From the NCBI RefSeq assembly GCF_000382405.1, contig NZ_KB908264.1, positions 1-64,000 of the forward strand: a stretch of 64,000 nucleotides of DNA. Reading direction: 5' to 3'. Positions 11,228 through 21,219 of this stretch are shown in pieces. Position 1 is the stretch's first letter, and every line of letters begins with the position of its first letter. A model generated the notes under the pieces. The model ran no database searches and was not told the DNA's origin. It saw only the letters and a program-made list of their open reading frames with translations. This DNA comes from Mycobacterium sp. 141 (GTDB taxonomy: Bacteria; Actinomycetota; Actinomycetes; Mycobacteriales; Mycobacteriaceae). The position numbers and the translations under genes are program-made.

Positions 11228-11800
11228 TCAGACGCGTTCCCAGCCGCCCCAGTCGTTCCCGACGAATCGCTGACCGTCGGCAATCACGAAATGCTCCAGG
11301 AACACCTGCAGACCGGGCTGCATGCGCTGGTGCAGTTCGGTCATCGCGTCGATCAGTTCGGCGGTCATCGGATCCTCGCCCTCGGGTTTCTTCGGCGGGA
11401 TCAGCCCCAGGTGCAGGGCCATCTCCAGTTGGTAGAAGGTGAAGGCGCCATACGGCCGCTTCGGATCACAGCCCGGTACCTCCTCGCCGAAGTAGGGATC
11501 AGACAGTTCCCAGCTCATCTTCGCCAGCAGGGTGCGGTGCTGATCGGTGAAGCCGAACGAGCTCGACTCCGGCAGTTCCGCCACGAAGAATGAGTACTCG
11601 TGGTCGGCCGGCGGTCGCTCATAGCTGTATTCGCCTGGGGCACAGGTACCGAACTCGGTGGCCACGCGTAGCAGGTCGAGGTCGCCAGGCTCGGTCTCCC
11701 AATCGGGCGGGAAACAAGGTGCGCCTACTTCAGTTCCGTCCCAGCCGACCCGCACGGCCCGCATCCGCTTGGTGTGCTCCGGCGTCCACTGCAATTCCAC
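11228..11800 (-). CDS. Hypothetical protein
   Basis: About 190 residues, soluble, acidic, with no domain I recognise. The GTG at 11800 begins VELQWTPEHTKRMRAVRV; the frame continues 20 codons upstream with Arg-rich sequence that looks non-coding. It has Trp- and Pro-rich stretches (CFPPDWETEPGDLD, PPADHEYSFF) and ends GNDWGGWERV. Codon bias and amino-acid composition look like a real gene. It is convergent with coaA, stops 7 bp apart. Confidence 0.6.
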   Translation of the reverse strand: MELQWTPEHTKRMRAVRVGWDGTEVGAPCFPPDWETEPGDLDLLRVATEFGTCAPGEYSYERPPADHEYSFFVAELPESSSFGFTDQHRTLLAKMSWELSDPYFGEEVPGCDPKRPYGAFTFYQLEMALHLGLIPPKKPEGEDPMTAELIDAMTELHQRMQPGLQVFLEHFVIADGQRFVGNDWGGWERV

Positions 11801-11881
11801 TCGACGATTATGAGCCGGGAACGACGTCAAAGGCCTTGTTCGTATACGACGTTGGATCACGGACGCCGCGTCGGACAGCGA

Positions 11882-12286
11882 TCAGGCCGGGATCCGGCGG
11901 ACTCCGATGAACTGCCATTCGGCCATCACCGCGGTATATATCCCCGTGGCGATCACAATCACCGCGCCTGCCATCGTGAGTGGCATGGTGAGCACGGCGG
12001 CCACAGCGATCACGGTGCACAGCGCGTTGGCCACAGCTGTCCCGATGCCCACCGGGCGGACCCGCTCGAGGGCCGCGAGCGCGAATACCACGATGCCGTA
12101 GCCGACCGAGAAGACGCCGATGCCGTACTCGATCGACTTCGGCAGGCCGGTGAGTTCCGAGAACCACCCGGCCGTGGCGAGCAGGACGATGCCGGTGACG
12201 CCGACGATAATCGCGTCGACGCGCATGGCCAACCGCAGCAGGATGTCGTACGCGCTCGCGGTGCGGGCCGTGGTGATGGCGGTCAT
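11882..12286 (-). CDS. Small four-helix membrane protein
   Basis: A 134-residue protein with four predicted membrane segments (about 26-44, 56-76, 83-105 and 108-127) and a short cytoplasmic N-terminus. The ATG at 12286 has a strong AAGGAG at the right distance and overlaps the stop of an upstream 52-residue ORF as ATGA, so translation is coupled. No assigned function. The composition resembles small actinobacterial integral membrane proteins of unknown role. Confidence 0.7.
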   Translation of the reverse strand: MTAITTARTASAYDILLRLAMRVDAIIVGVTGIVLLATAGWFSELTGLPKSIEYGIGVFSVGYGIVVFALAALERVRPVGIGTAVANALCTVIAVAAVLTMPLTMAGAVIVIATGIYTAVMAEWQFIGVRRIPA

Positions 12287-12441
12287 GATTCTCCTTTGGT
12301 GGGTGTTGTGAGTGAGCACGGTGCGAGGACCGCAGCCGCAACCTCTACGGATTCGGCCCCCGCACCGGCGGGTACGGAGTCACGCCAGACGGCGCGCGCC
12401 ACGATGCCGAAGGCCACATTGCCGGTGACGAAAGCGGTCAT
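12283..12441 (-). CDS. 52-residue ORF coupled to downstream membrane protein
   Basis: This short ORF begins MTAFVTGNVAFGIVARAV and ends LTTPTKGES. It has a good ribosome-binding site (GAGGAG, 6 nt before the ATG), and its TGA overlaps the next gene's ATG as ATGA. The amphipathic N-terminus could be a short membrane-associated helix. I recognise no family. It may be a small partner of the four-helix membrane protein or a leader that controls it. Confidence 0.45.
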   Translation of the reverse strand: MTAFVTGNVAFGIVARAVWRDSVPAGAGAESVEVAAAVLAPCSLTTPTKGES

Positions 12442-12559
12442 GGCTGGCTCCTCGGCAATGAGGCGGTATCGAGCCTTCGAACACCTCCGACATTGCTCTC
12501 GGGCGCACTGCCAGATCGACGCCGGACACTGCCAAGCACTGCCAACCGCAGGTCAGGCC

Positions 12560-13930
12560 CTATTGCCTCGCTGAGCTCGGAGTGCGCGCCAAGGTCGCGC
12601 GCAGGTCGGCGGCTATCACCTTGGCCGCGGCGTTCTGCCAGTTGTGCAGGGACCGCTGGGGCACCTCGGTGACCAACCACTGCCACGCCTGCCGGGCGAC
12701 GGGGTCAAGGCCCGCGGCAGTGGCGTTCTGTGCGTACGCGCGCACGCCGACGACGTAGGGGAAGTACAGCGAGTTGTAGTGGCGCCACTGCTCGGTGGTG
12801 CCGAAGTCACCGCCGTCACGCGGCTTGAGGGCCGCGATGCGATCGGCCAACAGCGCTTTGAGTTCGTTTGCCCGCTCCAGCGGTTGATCGGCGGCACCGC
12901 GTTCGGCCAGCCGGGCGTCGATGGCGGGCAGCGCGGTCAGCGGGCTGGCCATGAGTTTGGGCAGGTCGCCGTAATGCCCCAGAGCGCGGCGGGTCAGCCG
13001 GGCGAACGCGTCGTCGTCGACATCGTCGAGCGGGCCGCCCAAGCGCAGCGGTAGCGCCGCCTCCGTCCGCCGCAGCGCCTCACGGTCGGCGCGCAGGGCC
13101 GGCGAGCGGGCGAATGCCAGCCGGTCCAGCAGCCCGGCCAGCGGGTCGGCCAGCACCTCTACCGCGACGGCGACGGCGACGCTGGTGAACAGCAGGACCG
13201 TCATCGCAATCCGGCCGCTGCCGGCCAGCACGGCGGCACCGATCAGTGCCTGCGCGCCGAACGGGACCGCGATCACGAATGTGCCGAGAATCGAGCGCCG
13301 CATGTCGGCGCGCAGTGCCTGCCCTTCGTCGAACGCGTCCCAGATGGCCACCGCGATACCCAGCAGCGCGACGTCAAAACCGGTGGACGCCAACGCCAGC
13401 CAGCTCGGCACCAGGCCCAGGGGAATGACGATGATCGCGTTGCCGAGCGCGAAAAACAGGGTCGCGACGATGATGAAGCCGACCACCGATCCGGGCTTGG
13501 CGCCGCCGAGCACGGCCTTGACCATCGCGCCGAGCGAGGCCAGCGAGATCACTGCGAACATCACCCAGTGTCCGGTGCGCAATGGCCCGTCGACGCTGCC
13601 CGCCATTGCAGCCCCGGCGAAAGCCAGCACGGCGACGGCGAAGATCGCCGCGACTTCCCCGGCGCGGGCACGCCAGGTGTCACTCGGCCGGGACAGCTCG
13701 AGCATGACCGCGAACCAGGCGATGCCGGGCAGCGCCACCAGGTAGATCTCGATGCGGCTGAGCAGGTCCGATCGGCTCGCCACTCGGACGGCGTCGAGCG
13801 CGACGACGACGGCGAAGCTGGTCAGCCCGATCGCGGCGCACACGAGGACGGGCTTACGCGGGTCCCGGGCAAGGAGATAGAGCCCCAGCCACCAACTGAG
13901 CGTGAAGACCACCGCCGACAGCGCAGCCAT
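12560..13930 (-). CDS. Membrane protein with seven N-terminal helices and a soluble C-terminal domain
   Basis: A 456-residue protein. About seven hydrophobic segments fill residues 1-275. They are followed by a cytoplasmic region (276-456) that contains [20 protein letters not shown] and [25 protein letters not shown]. No catalytic motif is recognised. The architecture, a membrane sensor-like N-terminus with an alpha-helical C-terminal domain, could suit signalling, but I assign no function. It lies 13 bp upstream of the prenyl-synthase stop and reads in the same direction. Confidence 0.75.
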   Translation of the reverse strand: MAALSAVVFTLSWWLGLYLLARDPRKPVLVCAAIGLTSFAVVVALDAVRVASRSDLLSRIEIYLVALPGIAWFAVMLELSRPSDTWRARAGEVAAIFAVAVLAFAGAAMAGSVDGPLRTGHWVMFAVISLASLGAMVKAVLGGAKPGSVVGFIIVATLFFALGNAIIVIPLGLVPSWLALASTGFDVALLGIAVAIWDAFDEGQALRADMRRSILGTFVIAVPFGAQALIGAAVLAGSGRIAMTVLLFTSVAVAVAVEVLADPLAGLLDRLAFARSPALRADREALRRTEAALPLRLGGPLDDVDDDAFARLTRRALGHYGDLPKLMASPLTALPAIDARLAERGAADQPLERANELKALLADRIAALKPRDGGDFGTTEQWRHYNSLYFPYVVGVRAYAQNATAAGLDPVARQAWQWLVTEVPQRSLHNWQNAAAKVIAADLRATLARTPSSARQ

Positions 13931-13943
13931 GAACCCCAGTGTG

Positions 13944-14738
13944 TCACTTGCCGAAGCGGCGGTGCCTCAAGATGTAATCGCGCAGAGCGCGCAGGAAGTC
14001 CACCCGCCGGAACGCCGGCCAGTACGCCTCGGTGAACCACATCTCCGAATAAGCGCTCTGCCACAGCAGGAATCCGCTCAACCGTTGCTCACCCGAGGTC
14101 CGGATCACCAGATCCGGATCAGGTTGGCCGGAGGTGTACAGGTTCTCGGAGATGCCTTCGGCGGTGACGGCTTCGATGAGCTGCTCGGCGGTGGCGCCGT
14201 TGGCCAGCTCCTTGCTCAGCAGCGAGCGCACGGCATCGACGATCTCCTGCCGGCCGCCATAGGCGACAGCGACATTCACGTGAAAAGACCCGCCGGCGGT
14301 GGATGCCGTCCTTTCTACGGCTTCCCGCAGCCGGCGGGCCGGTGCATCGCCGAGCAACGACAGATCGCCGACTGTGCGCACGCTCCACTTGTTGGCGGGT
14401 GCGCAGATCTCCTCCACCACGTCGGTGATGATCTCGATCAGCCCGGACAACTCTTCGGGGTCGCGCTGCAGGTTCTCGGTCGAGAGCAGATACACGGTGG
14501 CCATCTCGATGCCGGCGGCCTGACACCACCGCAACATCTCGGCGATCTTGGCCGCGCCCATGCGGTAGCCGATGCTGACATCGTCGTGACCTGCCTCACG
14601 CGCCCAGCGCCGGTTGCCGTCACACAGCACCGCGATATGGCGCGGCAGTTGAGCTTTGGACTGCGCCAACTCCTGACGCAACCGCATCTCGTAGAGCCGG
14701 TAGGCCGGTTCCTTGAGGCGCGGGGGAATGATGTCCAC
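13944..14738 (-). CDS. Short-chain (2Z,6E)-farnesyl diphosphate synthase
   Basis: A 264-residue cis-prenyltransferase of the UppS fold. Seen: [20 protein letters not shown] with the catalytic Asp, [40 protein letters not shown] (substrate binding), and a C-terminal basic tail. It is very close in sequence to recalled M. tuberculosis Rv1086, which makes (2Z,6E)-FPP, the first committed unit toward decaprenyl phosphate. The GTG at 14738 (giving [11 protein letters not shown]) is chosen because it matches the family N-terminus; the frame continues 92 codons upstream across the divergent hemolysin III gene. Confidence 0.93.
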   Translation of the reverse strand: MDIIPPRLKEPAYRLYEMRLRQELAQSKAQLPRHIAVLCDGNRRWAREAGHDDVSIGYRMGAAKIAEMLRWCQAAGIEMATVYLLSTENLQRDPEELSGLIEIITDVVEEICAPANKWSVRTVGDLSLLGDAPARRLREAVERTASTAGGSFHVNVAVAYGGRQEIVDAVRSLLSKELANGATAEQLIEAVTAEGISENLYTSGQPDPDLVIRTSGEQRLSGFLLWQSAYSEMWFTEAYWPAFRRVDFLRALRDYILRHRRFGK

Positions 14739-14795
14739 GAGAATCCAGACTACTGTGGCCGTCGGGATAACCCCACGGCTGTTGATGGAGGTGAC

Positions 14796-15620
14796 ATGAC
14801 CGCGGACGCGAGGAGCACCGATTACCCCGCGGACGCGAGGAGCACCGATTACCCCGCGGACGCGAGGAGCACCGATCAACCCGCGCCGATGGATACCACC
14901 ACGCCTTATCGAGCTGCAGCCGCCCCGAGCCACCCAGCCGAAGACCTGCCCGAGGCCGTTGCAGAAGGCGTCGCACAGTTCATCGGCAGGCCCCGCGCCC
15001 GCGGCTGGATACACGTGTACTCGGCGATCGTCGCATTCATCGCCGGTGCCGCACTGGTATCGGTGTCATGGTCGGTGGAATCCACCCGCGCCGGTCTGGC
15101 GACGTTGCTCTACACATTCACCATCGTGGCGATGTTCGCCGTCAGCGGCACCTACCATCGGGTGACCTGGAAATCCCCGGATGCCCGCAAGTGGATGAAG
15201 CGGCTCGATCATTCGATGATCTTCGTTTTCATCGCCGGCAGCTACACACCCTTCGCGCTGCTGGCCCTTCCGGAATCCCAAGGCATGGTGCTGTTCTGGA
15301 TCGTCTGGGGTGGGGCAGCCGCGGGCGTACTGCTGAAGATGTTCTGGCCGTCGGCACCACGCTGGCTGGGAGTGCCGCTCTACATTCTGCTGGGCTGGGT
15401 GGCGGCCTGGTTCATCGGGCCGATCATGCACGGCGCAGGCGTGGCGGCGGTGGTGCTGCTGATCGTCGGCGGCGCGCTCTACAGCATCGGCGGCGTGCTC
15501 TATGCCCTGAAGTGGCCGAACCCGTGGCCGGCGACGTTCGGACATCACGAGTTCTTCCATGCCTGTACGGCCGTAGCGGCGATCTGCCACTACATCGCCA
15601 TGTGGTTCGCGGTGTTCTGA
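14796..15620 (+). CDS. Hemolysin III / PAQR-type membrane protein
   Basis: A 274-residue protein with seven membrane segments of the hemolysin III (TrhA, PAQR-related) family. The metal-site motifs are [13 protein letters not shown](V)[12 protein letters not shown] and [18 protein letters not shown]. Syntenic with Rv1085c. GGAGGTG lies 5 nt before the ATG at 14796, supporting that start. However, the first 31 residues are three copies of a nine-residue repeat (ADARSTDYP) that family members lack. A second ATG at 14889 ([10 protein letters not shown]) could be the ancestral start. Confidence 0.88.
   Translation: MTADARSTDYPADARSTDYPADARSTDQPAPMDTTTPYRAAAAPSHPAEDLPEAVAEGVAQFIGRPRARGWIHVYSAIVAFIAGAALVSVSWSVESTRAGLATLLYTFTIVAMFAVSGTYHRVTWKSPDARKWMKRLDHSMIFVFIAGSYTPFALLALPESQGMVLFWIVWGGAAAGVLLKMFWPSAPRWLGVPLYILLGWVAAWFIGPIMHGAGVAAVVLLIVGGALYSIGGVLYALKWPNPWPATFGHHEFFHACTAVAAICHYIAMWFAVF
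14802..14882 (+). repeat. Three tandem 27-bp repeats at a gene 5' end
   Basis: Units begin at 14802, 14829 and 14856, each starting GCGGACGCGAGGAGCAC. They are in frame with the hemolysin III gene and encode [27 protein letters not shown]. The same 17-bp core recurs in inverse orientation, also with a 27-bp period, at 26613-26684. Confidence 0.9.
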
Positions 15621-15628
15621 GCCCGCCC

Positions 15629-16000
15629 TTAGAGCTTGACGGTGTCAGCAGGCGACCAGTAGGCCTTCATCGCAGAGATCTTGCCGTCGCCGTCGAACGC
15701 CATGACGTCGATGGGGTCGATCCGCATGCTGCTGTTGCCCAAGTCCATCGTGAGCCGGAAATGAAACGCAGCTTCGTGGCCGGCCACCCGCAGGGTCACC
15801 AGCTCGGTCTTGCTCTTGATGTTCTCGACGTTGGCGTAGAAGCCACGGATGGCGGCCCGTCCAATGTGCACCTCGCCGCCCACCGGGTCCTCGACCGTCG
15901 CGTCGTCCGCGTACAGCTCGGCGATCTCGTCGGCACTTCCGTTGGCGACCAGCTCGAGGTAGCGGTTGACGGTCTGAGTGATGTGCTCGACGTTCGGCAT
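15629..16000 (-). CDS. SnoaL-like / ketosteroid-isomerase-fold protein
   Basis: A 123-residue NTF2-fold protein. Seen: VEHITQTVNRYLELVANGSADEI and YADDATVEDPVGGEVHIGRAAIRGFY, the usual SnoaL/KSI pattern with Asp at the expected base position. Similar mycobacterial proteins are annotated as steroid delta-isomerase-like or polyketide-cyclase-like; the substrate is unknown. The ATG at 16000 is chosen because upstream in-frame sequence overlaps the next gene. It ends 8 bp from the convergent hemolysin III stop. Confidence 0.8.
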   Translation of the reverse strand: MPNVEHITQTVNRYLELVANGSADEIAELYADDATVEDPVGGEVHIGRAAIRGFYANVENIKSKTELVTLRVAGHEAAFHFRLTMDLGNSSMRIDPIDVMAFDGDGKISAMKAYWSPADTVKL

Positions 16001-16010
16001 GGCCGCGAGG

Positions 16011-18020
16011 CTACACGGCGCCCAGTCGGCCGTCTGGCGGTTGACCGGCCAGTGACGTCGCGAGATCCTCGACCGTGGTGACCGGCAGATCGCACACGCG
16101 GCCACGACATACGTACGCCGCGTCGGCTCCGTCGACCCGGTCGCGCCCTTCGAGCAAGGTGCACGAGTTCGCTGGGCCGCCGACGACGATGGCCCCGCCG
16201 GGCGCGAGCGTGCGTGCCGCGGTGAGCAATTCGGCCGATGTCGGGTCGCACGCCACCGCGACCTGGATGGGCCCGCGGATCTGGGCCTCGGCCACCGCAA
16301 GCCAGTGCCCGCCCGAGCGGGGCGCCCGGGCCAGGATCGGCGTCGCCGAAGCCAGCGTGTCCTGCGCGGCGGCCGCGTAGGTTTCCGACGTGGTCAGGTG
16401 CGCCGCCAGTTGCAGTGCCTCGGCGATCAGGGACGCCCCTGACGGCGTGGCGCCGTCGGTCGGGTCGGCGGGGCGCACCATGAGCTGTTCGGCGTCGTCG
16501 GCGGTGTCGAACCAGCGGCCCGGCCGCTGCGGATCGGCGTAATGCCGCAGCGCTACCTCCAGCAGCTCCAGCGCTTCGGGCAGCCACGCTCCGGTGAGCT
16601 GGTACAGCGTCAGCAGACCGGTCGCGAGCGCTGCGTAATCCTCCAGGATCGCCGCGCTGTCCCCCACCCGGCCGCCGAGGCTGGCGCGGCGCAGCCGCCC
16701 GTCGACGACGTGTAGATCCAGCAGCTGCCGTGCACATTCCGAAGCAGCAGTCAGGAATTCGGGATTGTCCAGGGCCACCGCCGTTTCGGCCAGCGCGGTG
16801 ATGGCCAACCCGTTCCACGCCGAGACCACCTTGTCGTCACGCGCGGGTTGTGGACGGGAACCACGCGCCGCCAACAACTTCGAGCGGACCAATGCGAACC
16901 GGGAAACGTCGTCGGGATCGACGGGCAGCTGCAACACCGACGCACCGTGCTCGAAGGTTCCATCGGCGGTGACAGCGAAAAGCGAAGCTGCCCAATCTCC
17001 GTCGTCGTCACCGAGCACTTCGGACAATTCGCTGGGCGTCCACACGTACGTCAGACCCTCGCGACCACCCGCATCGGCATCCAGCGACGAGGTGAACATT
17101 CCGCCGGCTCCGAGGCCGGCGATGATGAAGTCGGCCGTCTCCTCGGAGGCCTTGCGCGCCAACGGATCACCGGTGCGCCGGAACCAGTGTGCATACGCCC
17201 GCAGCAGCAACGCGTTGTCGTAGAGCATCTTCTCGAAGTGCGGCACCACCCAGTACGGGTCGACGCTGTAACGGGCGAACCCACCGGCCAACTGATCGTA
17301 GATGCCGCCACGGGCCATGGCCACGCAGGTGCGCTCCACCGCCGCGCACGCCGCGATGGAGCCCGTACGTTCGTAGTGCCGGAGCAGGCCTTCCAGCAAC
17401 GCCGATGGCGGGAACTTCGGAGCTTTGCCGAAACCGCCGTGCGCGCGATCCTCGTCGCGCAGCACTGCGGCCACCGCGTGATCGCACAGCTCGAGTCCCA
17501 CGGGCCCGCCACCGCTGGGCAGCCCCGCGGACATCGACCGCAGTTCGGTCGCGATCTGATCCGACGCGCGCTCAACCTCGCCGCGGCGGTCGCGCCAGGT
17601 TTCGGCCACCGCCGCCAACAACTGTAGGAACCCCAGCTTCGGGTAGTAGGTGCCGCAGAAGAACGGCCGCCCGTCAGGTGTCAGGAAGCACGTCATCGGC
17701 CAGCCACCTTGCCCCGTCAGAGCCACCGTGGCATTCATGTACACGGCGTCGAGATCGGGGCGCTCCTCGCGGTCGACCTTGATGCAGACGAACCCGTCGT
17801 TGGCCGCGGCCGCAACCTCAGGGTCCTCGAAGGATTCGTGGGCCATCACGTGGCACCAGTGGCACGCCGCGTAGCCGATGGACAACAGGATCGGGACGTC
17901 GCGCGCAGCCGCCTCGGCCAGTGCCTCGGGCGACCACTGCCGCCAATGCACCGGATTGTCGGCGTGCTGGCGCAGGTAGGGGCTGGTGGCCCCCGCGAGG
18001 GTGTTACCCCCCGGACTCAC
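16011..18020 (-). CDS. Thioredoxin-domain / DUF255 (YyaL-type) protein
   Basis: A 669-residue protein. The N-terminal DUF255 thioredoxin-like domain has CHWC (Cys53-Cys56) in SIGYAACHWCHVMAHESF, followed by an (alpha/alpha)6-barrel region rich in GGI(Y)DQLAGGFARYSVD and LLRAYAHWFRRTGD. It is the bacterial counterpart of SPATA20 and syntenic with Rv1084. The biochemical role is unsettled (redox or carbohydrate epimerase-like fold). GTG start; the first 17 bp overlap the upstream small membrane-protein gene. Confidence 0.88.
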   Translation of the reverse strand: MSPGGNTLAGATSPYLRQHADNPVHWRQWSPEALAEAAARDVPILLSIGYAACHWCHVMAHESFEDPEVAAAANDGFVCIKVDREERPDLDAVYMNATVALTGQGGWPMTCFLTPDGRPFFCGTYYPKLGFLQLLAAVAETWRDRRGEVERASDQIATELRSMSAGLPSGGGPVGLELCDHAVAAVLRDEDRAHGGFGKAPKFPPSALLEGLLRHYERTGSIAACAAVERTCVAMARGGIYDQLAGGFARYSVDPYWVVPHFEKMLYDNALLLRAYAHWFRRTGDPLARKASEETADFIIAGLGAGGMFTSSLDADAGGREGLTYVWTPSELSEVLGDDDGDWAASLFAVTADGTFEHGASVLQLPVDPDDVSRFALVRSKLLAARGSRPQPARDDKVVSAWNGLAITALAETAVALDNPEFLTAASECARQLLDLHVVDGRLRRASLGGRVGDSAAILEDYAALATGLLTLYQLTGAWLPEALELLEVALRHYADPQRPGRWFDTADDAEQLMVRPADPTDGATPSGASLIAEALQLAAHLTTSETYAAAAQDTLASATPILARAPRSGGHWLAVAEAQIRGPIQVAVACDPTSAELLTAARTLAPGGAIVVGGPANSCTLLEGRDRVDGADAAYVCRGRVCDLPVTTVEDLATSLAGQPPDGRLGAV

Positions 18021-18309
18021 GGGGCTGCGGGTCGTCGGATCGCTCCTCGGAGGTGTGGTCGGTTGGGTCGTCTGCCGTGTTATCCACGGTACCGTCGTCG
18101 ACGGCCTGGTCGGGTTCGGGCCGCTCCCGGTCGAACGATTCGGGCAGCTTGCGCAGGTGCCGGTTCATCGACCAGACCAGGGCAAACGTCCCGACCAGCA
18201 GTGCGACTGTGATCAGCAGGCCGAACGGGCTGGCCTTACCGAAGTCCGGTCCGGTGTTGCGGGGCTCGTCGGCCAGCAGGGTCACGACGGCCGTCAGGGT
18301 ATTTATCAC
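18004..18309 (-). CDS. Small single-pass membrane protein (Rv1083-like)
   Basis: A 101-residue protein with an N-terminal hydrophobic stretch, a membrane helix at about 28-46 ([18 protein letters not shown]) and a long acidic cytoplasmic tail. It starts with GTG overlapping the mca stop (GTGA) and its end overlaps the DUF255 gene. The tight mca / small membrane protein / DUF255 order matches Rv1082-Rv1083-Rv1084. Function unknown. Confidence 0.75.
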   Translation of the reverse strand: MINTLTAVVTLLADEPRNTGPDFGKASPFGLLITVALLVGTFALVWSMNRHLRKLPESFDRERPEPDQAVDDGTVDNTADDPTDHTSEERSDDPQPRESGG

Positions 18310-19172
18310 TTTTCAATCCCAATGAACAGATCATCCTCGGGCAGGCTTACCGGCACCCGGGACCGGGCCAGCTCGAACTCCTCGGTCGGCCACAACCGCT
18401 GCTGCCATTCGATCGGCGCGTGGAAGAAGTGACCGTGAGGGTCGATCTGGGTGGCATGTGCGCGCAGCGCGTCGTCACGCTGGCTGAAGTACTCCGAGCA
18501 TTCGATCCGGGTGGTGACCCGGCTCGCGAAAATGTCATGTGCGGGGTCCCAATGCTCGAGCCACTTGGCGAACGGGCCCTCTTGGCCATTCTTGGCGAAC
18601 TCGTCTTGCAGCAGTTGCATGCGCTGTCGCAGGAACCCGTGGTTGTAGTACAGCTTGGACACGCTCCACGGGTCCCCCGCGCCGGGAAACTGCATGTAGT
18701 CGGCGGCGGCCTCGTATGCGGCGACCGACACCTGGTGGCAGCGGATGTGGTCGGGGTGCGGATAGCCGCCGTGCTCGTCGTAGGTGGTCAGCACGTGCGG
18801 ACGGAACTCGCGGATCACCCGCACCAGCCGCGAGATGGGCTCCTCGATGGGCACCACGCCGAAGCAGCCGTCCGGCAGCGGCGGCAGCGGGTCCCCCTCG
18901 GGTAGTCCGGAGTCGACAAAGCCCAACCAGTGGTGCTCGACGCCGAGGATCTCGGCGGCCTTGGCCATCTCGTCGCGTCGGACCTCGGCGATCCGGCCGT
19001 GCACCTCCGGTAGGTCCATCGCCGGGTTCAGAATGTCTCCGCGCTCGCCGCCGGTCAGCGTGACAACCATGACGCGCACACCTTTGGCTGCGTAGCGCGC
19101 GGTGGTCGCCGCACCCTTGCTGGACTCGTCGTCCGGGTGGGCGTGCACCGCCATCAACCGCAGTTCACTCAT
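18306..19172 (-). CDS. mca: Mycothiol S-conjugate amidase
   Basis: A 288-residue zinc amidase of the PIG-L/LmbE family. The metal and catalytic motif is AHPDDE (His12, Asp14, Asp15), with the second histidine motif YPHPDH (His139, His142). Mca cleaves mycothiol S-conjugates to release mercapturic acids, which detoxifies electrophiles and antibiotics. The length and the [14 protein letters not shown] region fit Mca rather than MshB. Syntenic with Rv1082. Confidence 0.95.
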   Translation of the reverse strand: MSELRLMAVHAHPDDESSKGAATTARYAAKGVRVMVVTLTGGERGDILNPAMDLPEVHGRIAEVRRDEMAKAAEILGVEHHWLGFVDSGLPEGDPLPPLPDGCFGVVPIEEPISRLVRVIREFRPHVLTTYDEHGGYPHPDHIRCHQVSVAAYEAAADYMQFPGAGDPWSVSKLYYNHGFLRQRMQLLQDEFAKNGQEGPFAKWLEHWDPAHDIFASRVTTRIECSEYFSQRDDALRAHATQIDPHGHFFHAPIEWQQRLWPTEEFELARSRVPVSLPEDDLFIGIEK

Positions 19173-19261
19173 TGCGTCTCATCTAACTACGGCGACCTCT
19201 TACGTAATCCAACACCTGGGCCCGTTGGGTGCGGGCTCTCCCGCCTATAGTTCCAGTTCTG

Positions 19262-19684
19262 ATGATCGAACGTCCCGTCGCCCGGTATGGGCGGCAGTCT
19301 CTGCCGGGCCGCACCCGGCGCTGGATCCTCGTCGCCCTCGTCGCTCTCGTGGTGGTGGCCGGCGTGATCCTTGCGGTCACGGCATGGCACAAGTTCGACG
19401 GCGGCGACGTGAAAAGCGAGCTCACCGCCTATGAATTGATCGGCGACGACAGCGTCTCGGTGACCATCGGGGTGACCCGGCCGGACCCGTCACGCCCGGT
19501 CGTATGCATCGTGCGAGCCCGTTCCATCGACGGCAGCGAGACCGGACGGCGCGAGATCCTGGTCGGCCCGTCGGATCAGAAGACGGTCCAAGTCACCGCC
19601 GTGGTGAAGGCGAGCAAGCCACCCGTCATCGGCGACGTCTACGGCTGCGGCACCAACGTGCCGTCGTACCTGGTAGCGCCCTAA
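19262..19684 (+). CDS. DUF4307 membrane-anchored protein
   Basis: A 140-residue protein with a basic cytoplasmic N-terminus, one membrane helix (about 21-43) and an extracytoplasmic beta-rich domain with two cysteines (CIVRARS and YGCGTN). It matches the DUF4307 family and the position of Rv1081c. The ATG at 19262 (MIERPVARYG) is preferred to one 33 bp upstream. Function unknown. It is divergent from mca. Confidence 0.8.
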   Translation: MIERPVARYGRQSLPGRTRRWILVALVALVVVAGVILAVTAWHKFDGGDVKSELTAYELIGDDSVSVTIGVTRPDPSRPVVCIVRARSIDGSETGRREILVGPSDQKTVQVTAVVKASKPPVIGDVYGCGTNVPSYLVAP

Positions 19685-19947
19685 TTCCAGGACGCACGCG
19701 AGCCGCGATTCGCCCACGCTCAACAAATGCCGGACGGCAAATACATGAAGATCGCCTGTCTGTTCGGTGGTAGGCTCGACCGATACACGGTTCCGCGCTG
19801 GGGCCGTGTATTGCTGCATCAGCGCGCAGAAATCGCTTGCGCTAGCGGTGATACACGCGCATGCTCCCCGGCCCGAAACTGAGAACTTTTGTACGCGAAA
19901 CGGTGCGGGGAGCACCGTTAGGACCAGATGGACAGGAGCGCGAAGAC

Positions 19948-20442
19948 ATGACCGACACCCAGGTCACCTGGCTCACCCAGGAAGCTTTCGACCGGCTGAA
20001 GGCCGAGCTGGATCAGCTGATCGCGAACCGGCCGATCATCGCAGCCGAGATCAACGACCGCCGCGAAGAGGGTGACCTGCGCGAGAACGGCGGTTACCAT
20101 GCCGCCCGCGAGGAGCAGGGCCAGCAGGAGGCCCGCATCCGGCAGCTGCAGGAACTGCTCAACAACGCGAAGGTCGGTGAGGCTCCCAAGCAGTCCGGCG
20201 TGGCGCTGCCCGGCTCTGTGGTCAAGGTCTACTACGACGACGACACGAGCGACACCGAGACCTTTCTGATCGCCACCCGACAGGAGGGCATCAGCGACGG
20301 CAAGCTCGAGGTCTACTCCCCCAACTCACCGCTGGGCGGGGCCCTGATCGACGCCAAGGTCGGCGAATCCCGCACCTACACCGTGCCCAACGGCAACGTC
20401 GTCAAGGTCACGCTGGTCAGCGCTGAGCCGTACCACTCGTAA
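19948..20442 (+). CDS. greA: Transcription elongation factor GreA
   Basis: A 164-residue GreA. It has an N-terminal coiled coil with acidic-tip residues in [29 protein letters not shown] (Asp and Glu at the tip) and a C-terminal FKBP-like domain. GreA enters the RNA polymerase secondary channel and stimulates cleavage of backtracked RNA. The ATG at 19948 follows AGGAG; longer frames upstream lack family sequence. Syntenic with Rv1080c. Confidence 0.97.
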   Translation: MTDTQVTWLTQEAFDRLKAELDQLIANRPIIAAEINDRREEGDLRENGGYHAAREEQGQQEARIRQLQELLNNAKVGEAPKQSGVALPGSVVKVYYDDDTSDTETFLIATRQEGISDGKLEVYSPNSPLGGALIDAKVGESRTYTVPNGNVVKVTLVSAEPYHS

Positions 20443-20477
20443 CGTACGGCTCGGGGGCAAGCACTACAGTCGGGGCA

Positions 20478-21143
20478 ATGGCGCAAATCGCCGAGGATCT
20501 CTTTCTGCTGTTGCTGGACAACGCCTCCGCGCAGCCGGGTCTGGACCGGCGCCGCCGTGAACGGGTTCTGGCTGCCGCCACTCTTCTAGATCTGGCCTAT
20601 GGGTGCCAGATCCGCCCGGCGTTGGCCGGTGAGCCCATCGACCCTGGTTTGCTCGTCGCCCTCGCCGGCGATTGGCCGGTCGATCCGGTGACCGGTCCGG
20701 CACTCGAGCTGCTACAACGGCGCCCGCTGTCTGCGGACTCGGCGCTGAGCAAGCTCGCCAAGATCAACCAGCCCAACCTCGAGCTGCACCTGGAACGCAT
20801 GGGTCAGATTCGTCGGGTTCGCATGCCCGGCAAAGGTTTTCGCGCCACCTACTGCTGGCCGCTGACCAACCGGGAACGGGTCGGTCGAGCGCGGGACGCC
20901 CTGCTGGGCGCGCTGTTCGACGGGCAGAACCCGGTTCCCGCGATCGCCGCCATCATCTGCCTGCTGCATGCCGTCGACGGGCTGGGCGCCGTGCTCAGCC
21001 TCAACGAGCGGGGCTGGCGCTGGGTGCACGCGCGGGCGACGGAGATCACCACCGGAGCGTGGGTCGACGACACCGCCGCAGGGTTGCCGGAGATGAACCT
21101 GGCGGTGACGACGTCGACACTGCGCCCGGCATTGATGGCGTGA
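20478..21143 (+). CDS. GPP34 (GOLPH3/Vps74-like) family protein
   Basis: A 221-residue protein. The N-terminal AEDLFLLLLDNASAQPG and the alternating helical repeats match the bacterial GPP34 family, homologues of the eukaryotic phosphoinositide-binding protein GOLPH3. Actinobacteria carry several copies; function in bacteria is unknown. It starts 35 bp after greA and is probably co-transcribed with it. Confidence 0.75.
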   Translation: MAQIAEDLFLLLLDNASAQPGLDRRRRERVLAAATLLDLAYGCQIRPALAGEPIDPGLLVALAGDWPVDPVTGPALELLQRRPLSADSALSKLAKINQPNLELHLERMGQIRRVRMPGKGFRATYCWPLTNRERVGRARDALLGALFDGQNPVPAIAAIICLLHAVDGLGAVLSLNERGWRWVHARATEITTGAWVDDTAAGLPEMNLAVTTSTLRPALMA

Positions 21144-21156
21144 TCCCGTCCTTTGC

Positions 21157-21216
21157 GCGAGCAGACACTGCGGTACCGGAAATCCCGGCGTGTCGGGTAC
21201 TTTCGCGTCTGCTCGC
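21157..21216. terminator. Imperfect long hairpin between convergent genes
   Basis: Arms begin with GCGAGCAGAC (21157-21166) and end with GTCTGCTCGC (21207-21216); inner pairing is partial. It sits in the 76-bp gap between convergent GPP34 and metB genes and so is placed as a bidirectional terminator. The arm sequence recurs at 37514-37575. Confidence 0.6.
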
Positions 21217-21219
21217 GGT

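Noticed and set aside
14796..14890. CRISPR-like array
   Set aside because: Repeats are contiguous tandem 27-bp units without spacers and lie in a reading frame; no cas genes occur in the window.
13902..15620. Single 572-residue plus-strand protein covering hemolysin III
   Set aside because: The first 298 codons are antisense to the prenyl-synthase gene; a strong ribosome-binding site supports the start at 14796.
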